Shown: positions 27,638-32,246 of the stretch, piece after piece | Numbering within the stretch: position 1 is the first letter of the stretch | Layout of the letters: every line of letters starts with the position of its first letter | Translations under genes and position numbers: made by a program | The notes under the pieces: generated by a model | Told to the model about the DNA's origin: nothing | Databases searched by the model: none | The model's input: the letters and a program-made list of their open reading frames with translations, nothing else | NCBI RefSeq assembly: GCF_002160145.1 | Contig: NZ_NFKA01000027.1 | Coordinates: 1 to 32,246 of the forward strand | Reading direction: 5' to 3' | Source: Gemmiger sp. An194 | GTDB taxonomy: Bacteria; Bacillota; Clostridia; Oscillospirales; Ruminococcaceae | Length of the DNA stretch: 32,246 bases

Positions 27638-29428
27638 ATGGAAGAACGGATTCGTTTGAAGAACGGGGCGATGCCGCGAACCGGAATGCCGAACAGCCAG
27701 GCGGCTGACCCGGCCGCCGGTGCGCAGCCCCTCTACACAGCAAAAGCGGCTCAGACGTTTAAAGCGACCCGGCTGCAGCTGGGCGCGGCACTCTACAGCT
27801 ATCTGCTGGGCTGGTTTTATTTCTGCGGCCTGGTGCTGGGCGGTCCGGTTCTGCCCTTTGCCGAATGGTACGTGGGCAGCATGAATCCGGTGGCGCTTGG
27901 GGTGTTCTGCGCGCTGTTTTTCGGCGGGGCGGAATTCTTCCTGCGCCGGGCGGGCCGGAAGGCACCGGCGGAGAGCTGGTGGTGGCTGGGCTTTTCCGCC
28001 CTGCTGCTGGCAAACCTGCTGATCGTCCGTCCCCTGCTTTACGGCGCGGGCTACTGGAATGACTACGAATACGGCTACTACGGCTGGCAGGTTCTGGCCC
28101 TGCATCTGGCGGCCATGTACTGGCTGGTCTGCCGGGCGGGCCTGCTCACCGGCGGCGGGCGCACCGGCTGCTTTGCCCCGCTGGATGCAGCGCTCTGCCT
28201 TCTGGGCCGTCCCTTCTGCTGGTTCTTTTTGCGCATTCAGGTGATGTGGTACGCCTTCAAAAAGCTCTGGGCCAGGGTGCGGGCGGCACGGCAGAACAAA
28301 AAGCGGGACCTGGTGGGCGCCGGGCTGGCCCTTTGTCTGCTGGTTCCCCTCTTTGTGCTGGCGCTCATGCTGCTGGCCGGAGCGGACGCGGGCTTTGCCT
28401 CTCTGCTGGAACGCTTTGCCAAGCTGCTCACGGTGCCGGAATGGGTAGCGGGCCGCCTGCTGATGTTTGTGGGCTCGCTGCCGGTGGGGGCCTATCTTTA
28501 CGGGACGCTGGGCAGCGTGCTGCGTCAAAAGCCGGACCCGGAGCGGCAGAGCCGCTGGCTGGCGGCGCTGGATAAGCAGCGCTGCCTGCCCCAAAGTGCC
28601 ATGACTCTGGGGTTGCTTGCTTTCTGCGGGCTGTATCTGCTCTTCTTCGCGGTGCAGGCGGGCTACCTGTTCGGCGCCTTTTTCGACCGGCTTCCCGCCG
28701 GGTTCACCGCCGCGGAATATGCACGGCGGGGTTTCTTCGAGTTGTGCGCGGTGGCGATGCTCAACTTCGGGCTGCTGCTGGCGGTCAACGTGCTGTGCAA
28801 GGGCAAGCCTCAGAAGCGCCCGCTGCTGAGGGGCCTCACCGCTGCCCTGATGGCATCGAACCTGCTGTTCGTGCTGGTGGGGGCCTCCAAGATGGAGATG
28901 TATGTGATCCGGTTCGGGCTCACCGAAAAGCGCATTCTCTCCAGCTGGTTCATGCTGGTGCTGGCGGCGGTCAGCGTGCTGGCACTGCTGGCGGTGTTCC
29001 GTGGCCTGGACTGGATTCGCCTGGGCACCTTTGCGGCAGCGGGGCTGTTCCTGGCGCTGTGCCTGTGCCAGCCCCAGGCTCTTGCCTACCGGGTGAATCT
29101 GGCACTGTACCAAAACGGTACGATCCATCAGCTGGATCCCTGGACGCTGCACCAGCAGGGGGCGGGCCTCAGCGAGTATGAGCTGGCCGATGACCTGCTC
29201 CGGGCAGGCTGGGGCATGGATGAAGCACCGGAGGATGTGAGGTATGCCATCTCAGGCTATTCGGAGAGGGACGAGCTGCATTACGCCCGGGACGAACAGG
29301 GCAACCGGCAGGTATGGTTCCGGGTATCCGGCAAATCGTCAGAAGATATCGGTACCCTGACCATGACGCTGGATGAGAGCGGCGAAACGGTCACTGCGCT
29401 GGAGCTGACGGCTGACAAATCAAATTGA
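27638..29428 (+). CDS. DUF4173/DUF4153-like polytopic membrane protein
   Basis: 596 aa. A hydrophilic N-terminus of about 45 residues is followed by roughly a dozen hydrophobic segments up to about residue 490, and a soluble C-terminal part of about 105 residues (ending LTADKSN). The motif AEYARRGFFELCAVAMLNFG near residue 365 and the later FGLTEKRILSSWF are what I recall of DUF4173. Function is unknown; some relatives lie beside regulators and sensor kinases. It is the last gene of the operon, and a strong terminator follows 7 bases after the stop. GC-rich and codon-typical of its neighbours, so no sign of recent transfer. Confidence 0.78.
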   Translation: MEERIRLKNGAMPRTGMPNSQAADPAAGAQPLYTAKAAQTFKATRLQLGAALYSYLLGWFYFCGLVLGGPVLPFAEWYVGSMNPVALGVFCALFFGGAEFFLRRAGRKAPAESWWWLGFSALLLANLLIVRPLLYGAGYWNDYEYGYYGWQVLALHLAAMYWLVCRAGLLTGGGRTGCFAPLDAALCLLGRPFCWFFLRIQVMWYAFKKLWARVRAARQNKKRDLVGAGLALCLLVPLFVLALMLLAGADAGFASLLERFAKLLTVPEWVAGRLLMFVGSLPVGAYLYGTLGSVLRQKPDPERQSRWLAALDKQRCLPQSAMTLGLLAFCGLYLLFFAVQAGYLFGAFFDRLPAGFTAAEYARRGFFELCAVAMLNFGLLLAVNVLCKGKPQKRPLLRGLTAALMASNLLFVLVGASKMEMYVIRFGLTEKRILSSWFMLVLAAVSVLALLAVFRGLDWIRLGTFAAAGLFLALCLCQPQALAYRVNLALYQNGTIHQLDPWTLHQQGAGLSEYELADDLLRAGWGMDEAPEDVRYAISGYSERDELHYARDEQGNRQVWFRVSGKSSEDIGTLTMTLDESGETVTALELTADKSN

Positions 29429-29434
29429 AGCAAC

Positions 29435-29475
29435 AAAAGCCCTTCCGATGGCCCGGTTCATCGGAAGGGCTTTTT
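29435..29475 (+). terminator. Terminator of the DUF2975-DUF4173 operon
   Basis: AAAGCCCTTCCGATG pairs with CATCGGAAGGGCTTT across an 8-base loop, followed by TTTTT. Confidence 0.92.
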
Positions 29476-29499
29476 CTGTGCCTGAGGGAGGAAAATGCT

Positions 29500-29528
29500 T
29501 TGACCGGATTCCGGTGACCGGGTATAAT
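29500..29528 (+). promoter_or_regulatory. Promoter of the glycosyltransferase pair
   Basis: TTGACC (29500-29505), 17 bp, perfect TATAAT (29523-29528). The leader of about 105 nt is AT-rich and has no obvious hairpin. Confidence 0.8.
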
Positions 29529-29640
29529 CAAAGGCGAACGTTGCTTTGTTCAGCATGAAAATTAGTATAAATATGATTTATAATACGAGGGGTAATTTAA
29601 AATCCCGAAAAAGAGGCAAAAAAGCGAAGGAGGGAGACGC

Positions 29641-30834
29641 TTGCCCACATCCAAACCCACATTTTCCCGGGCGCATCTGGCCGCGCTGGCGGACTCGCTT
29701 GCCCTGTTTGGCTTGGCCATTCTGCTGTTCCACTCGCTGGCGGGCGGAACACTGCTGGCCCAGAATCCCTACGACAGCTATCTGCTCCAGGCCCAAAACT
29801 GGCTGAAGGGCAGCATGACCATCCAAAACGGCGAGCAATACCCATGGTTGGAACTTGCGATATTCAACGAGGAGTATTATCTCTCTTTTCCGCCGGTTCC
29901 CTCGGTGCTGGCTCTGCCCTGGGCGCTGTGGGGCGGGGCTGTGCCCTCCAATCTGATCGCGGCGCTGTACGGTCTGGCTGCGGCGGCGGGGGTCTACCTG
30001 CTCTTCTGGCAGAGCGGCAAAAGTCCGGAAACCTGTGTCTTCTTTTCGTTGTTTGTGAGTCTGGGCAGCAACACCTTCTGGCTGAGCACCAGCGGCGGCG
30101 TTTGGATGCTGGCCCAGCTGCTGGCGCTGGCCTTCTGTGTCTGGGGCTGTTTTTTCTGGCTGGCCGGGCGGGAGCTGCCCGCCTTTTTCCTGCTGGCGCT
30201 GGCGGTAGGCTGCCGGCCCTTTTCCGCGTTTCTGGCGGTGGTGCTGTTTCTGCGCCCGGTGTGGGGGGCGGTGCGCAAGGGGCGGTGGAAGCATCTGGCG
30301 GCGGTGAGCGTGCTGCCCGCCCTGGTGGCGCTTGCCCTGGGGTGGTACAACTGGGCGCGCTTCGGCAATCCGCTGGAGTTCGGTCACAACTTTCTGCCGG
30401 AATTCATGCGGGAGGAAAACGGCCAGTTCAGCCTGGCCTATCTCTGGCCCAACCTGAAAAATCTGCTGCGCCCGGTGCTGCTCACCGAAACGCTGGATCT
30501 TTCCTTCCCCACCTTCAACGGCTTTCTGCCAATTGTGGCCAATCCTCTGCTGCTGCTCTGGCTGCTGGCGCTGGTGGCCGGGCTGCGGAACAGGCGGCTG
30601 GATTATGCGGACGGCATTCTGGTGGGCTGCTACCTGCTCACGGTGGTGGTGCTGTGCCTGCACCGCACACTGGGCGGCTGGCAGTTCGGGGCCCGGTATC
30701 TGGTGGACCCCTTCCCCTTCTGTCTGCTGTTTTTTGCCCGGCGAAACTGGGAGGCCGGGCCCGCCGCCCGGGGGCTTTTGCTGGCGGCGATTCTGTTTAA
30801 TTTCTATGGCGCGGTGTACATGCTGAACGCATAA
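29641..30834 (+). CDS. GT-C type membrane glycosyltransferase (GT39-like)
   Basis: 397 aa, polytopic, about ten spans. An acidic residue just outside the first span (NPYDSYLLQAQNWLKG, D45) and the sequence YLSFPPVPSVLALPW (80-94) are the usual signs of GT-C enzymes that use polyprenyl-phosphate sugars. The start is TTG, seven bases after AGGAGGG; the next Met is at about residue 59 and would cut away the D45 motif. The donor and acceptor are unknown. It is followed 23 bases later by a second GT-C gene, so the two probably decorate the same surface glycan or lipid. Confidence 0.75.
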   Translation: MPTSKPTFSRAHLAALADSLALFGLAILLFHSLAGGTLLAQNPYDSYLLQAQNWLKGSMTIQNGEQYPWLELAIFNEEYYLSFPPVPSVLALPWALWGGAVPSNLIAALYGLAAAAGVYLLFWQSGKSPETCVFFSLFVSLGSNTFWLSTSGGVWMLAQLLALAFCVWGCFFWLAGRELPAFFLLALAVGCRPFSAFLAVVLFLRPVWGAVRKGRWKHLAAVSVLPALVALALGWYNWARFGNPLEFGHNFLPEFMREENGQFSLAYLWPNLKNLLRPVLLTETLDLSFPTFNGFLPIVANPLLLLWLLALVAGLRNRRLDYADGILVGCYLLTVVVLCLHRTLGGWQFGARYLVDPFPFCLLFFARRNWEAGPAARGLLLAAILFNFYGAVYMLNA

Positions 30835-30857
30835 AGCCGCGCGGCAAGGAGGATGCA

Positions 30858-32114
30858 ATGGCGCAGGTGATTGGCTGGCTGGGCGGCGGCGGAATGATCG
30901 CCTTTGTTTTGATTCTGGCGGTGCGCTGTCTGGCGCTGCTGGGCTGGCTGCCCGTGCCGCTGCCGGACTGGCAGGTGTTCCGGCGGGAGGAGCCGCTGCA
31001 GGGACCCGCCCGTTTTTCCCGGCGGGACTACGCCGCCGCCTTCTGCGCGGTGCTGGCGGTGCAGTGGGCGGTGCTGTTTTTTGCCTGGCTTACCCTGAAC
31101 CAGAGCGGCGGTTTTGGTGCCTTTCTGACCCATTTCTGGCAGCGGTTCACCCAGGCGGGCGACAGTCCGCACTATCTGTTCATTGCTCAGAACGGTTATG
31201 TGCCTTCCGGCGAGGATGCAAAATGGATCGTCTTCTATCCTCTCTATCCGCTGTGCATCCGGCTGATGAGTCTGTTCACCGGGGGCAATTTTGAGCTGGC
31301 GGGCATTCTGGTCAGCCAGCTGTGCTGGGGCGGCTGCGGCGCTGTGGCCCTGAGCCTAGCCGGGCGCTGGCTGCCCCGGACCCGGGCTGTCTGGGCAGTG
31401 GGCTTTCTGGCGGTGTATCCCTTCGCCTTTTTCAGCATGGGCGTTTATACCGAAAGCCTGTTTCTGCTGCTCTGCCTGGGCTGCATGCGGCTGGCGCTCA
31501 CCGGGCGCTGGGGCTGGGCCGGGCTGCTGGGCGGCCTTGCGGCCCTCTGCCGCACCCAGGGCATGGTGCTGCTGCTGCCGGTGCTCTGGCTCTGGCTGCG
31601 AGCCCGCAAAACCGGGCCGCAGGGCCTCAAGAGCCTGGGCCTTCTGCTGATTCCGGCGGGCTGGGGCGGCTATCTTGCCTGCAACCGGCTGGTGTTCGGC
31701 GACTGGTTCGCCTTTCTGGAATTTCAGGCCGCGCCGCCCTGGTACCAGACCACCAAATGGATCGGCGAAAATCTGACTCAGCACTGGAATCTGGCGCTGC
31801 AGTATCCGGGCTTGGCAAACTTCATCTACTGGCCGCAGGTGGTGCTCTATTTTGCGGTGCTGGCGCTGCTTTTCTGGGGCCTGTTCACCGGCGCGCGCAC
31901 CGAGTGGCTCATCTGGGGCGGGGCCTACCTGGGCATGACCTATCTGGCGGGCTGGATGATCAGCGGCCCCCGGTATCTGCTGGGCTGCCTGCCGGTCTTT
32001 TTCCTGCTGGCGCGCATCCGCTGCAGCTGGCTGCGGGCGGCGCTTGGCAGCCTGAGTGCCCTGGCGCTCTTCGCCTACGGGGTGCTTTACATGCAGGGGC
32101 AGGCCATCATGTAA
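30858..32114 (+). CDS. PIG-V/Gpi18-like mannosyltransferase family protein
   Basis: 418 aa with about ten membrane spans. The motif GDSPHYLFIAQNGY (101-114, D102 probable catalytic), KWIVFYPLYPLCIRL (122-136) and GVYTESLFLLL near 195 match bacterial relatives of the GPI mannosyltransferase Gpi18/PIG-V (COG5542). Shine-Dalgarno AAGGAGG is six bases before the ATG. GPI anchors do not exist in bacteria, so the substrate is some other polyprenyl-linked sugar and a surface lipid or polymer. A strong terminator closes the unit. Confidence 0.8.
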   Translation: MAQVIGWLGGGGMIAFVLILAVRCLALLGWLPVPLPDWQVFRREEPLQGPARFSRRDYAAAFCAVLAVQWAVLFFAWLTLNQSGGFGAFLTHFWQRFTQAGDSPHYLFIAQNGYVPSGEDAKWIVFYPLYPLCIRLMSLFTGGNFELAGILVSQLCWGGCGAVALSLAGRWLPRTRAVWAVGFLAVYPFAFFSMGVYTESLFLLLCLGCMRLALTGRWGWAGLLGGLAALCRTQGMVLLLPVLWLWLRARKTGPQGLKSLGLLLIPAGWGGYLACNRLVFGDWFAFLEFQAAPPWYQTTKWIGENLTQHWNLALQYPGLANFIYWPQVVLYFAVLALLFWGLFTGARTEWLIWGGAYLGMTYLAGWMISGPRYLLGCLPVFFLLARIRCSWLRAALGSLSALALFAYGVLYMQGQAIM

Positions 32115-32121
32115 AAACGAA

Positions 32122-32158
32122 AAAACCGCCGTTTCGGAAATCCCGAAACGGCGGTTTT
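32122..32158 (+). terminator. Terminator of the glycosyltransferase operon
   Basis: AAACCGCCGTTTCGG and its exact complement flank a 5-base centre, followed by TTTTG. A-rich on the other side too, so it may work in both directions. Confidence 0.88.
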
Positions 32159-32164
32159 GTTCAT

Positions 32165-32246
32165 ATAAGAACCACAAGCTATGCTTGTGGACGAGAAGAG
32201 CACGAGCGTTGAAACGGTAAAAAAAGAACCTCCTTTTGCTACAATA
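32165..32246 (-). other. Hairpin-bearing non-coding element at right edge
   Basis: CCACAAGC (32172-32179) and GCTTGTGG (32183-32190) form a perfect 8-bp stem with a 3-base loop. Read on the minus strand from the edge, the sequence has AAAGGAGG followed by a T-rich run but no start codon at the right distance, which suggests the remnant or edge of a larger element. Only a 38-codon GTG-initiated frame follows, and I do not call it a gene. Confidence 0.4.

Overview
This window is the replication-origin region of a GC-rich Firmicute. The gene order (rpmH, rnpA, yidD, yidC, jag, mnmE, mnmG, rsmG, noc, soj, spo0J on one side; dnaA, dnaN, yaaA, recF, remB, gyrB, gyrA on the other) is the classic Bacillus/Clostridium oriC neighbourhood. 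Codon choice and protein style suggest an anaerobic gut clostridium of the Ruminococcaceae/Oscillospiraceae (Faecalibacterium, Subdoligranulum or Gemmiger type). That placement is inference; no 16S gene is present.

Left arm (about 1-16,290), all on the minus strand. At the extreme left, two tandem consensus promoters and an rRNA-leader-like sequence point out of the window, so an rRNA operon probably starts just off the edge. Moving right: a Kup potassium transporter; a DUF368 (PopT-type) membrane protein; tRNA-Glu and tRNA-Met(CAT) behind one perfect promoter; the operon soj-spo0J-serS; three identical 16-bp parS palindromes; noc; the tRNA-modification operon mnmE-mnmG-rsmG; a GNAT acetyltransferase; and rpmH-rnpA-yidD-yidC-jag.

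Origin (about 16,290-18,345). dnaA sits between the rpmH/dnaA divergent promoters and a 510-bp dnaA-dnaN gap. The gap holds a homopyrimidine tract, several DnaA-box-like sites and a good candidate unwinding element: two abutting DnaA boxes followed by DnaA-trio triplets.

Right arm (about 18,346-32,246), all on the plus strand. dnaN, the S4-domain protein YaaA, recF, remB, gyrB and gyrA are followed by a strong terminator and a one-base-variant parS. Then come an operon of DUF2975 membrane protein, small XRE regulator, small membrane protein and DUF4173-like membrane protein, and an operon of two polytopic GT-C type glycosyltransferases. The right edge carries a hairpin-bearing non-coding element.

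Apart from dnaA, genes point away from the origin, so transcription is co-directional with replication. Replication initiation (DnaA, DnaN, gyrase), segregation (ParA, ParB, parS), nucleoid occlusion (Noc), membrane insertion (YidC/YidD), RNase P and tRNA modification are packed together. The least described parts are the tandem 70-bp repeat before remB, the parS sites nested in longer inverted repeats, the archaeal-looking SerRS, the RGG-tailed Jag and the DUF2975/XRE/DUF4173 operon with its 21-bp-phased upstream repeats.
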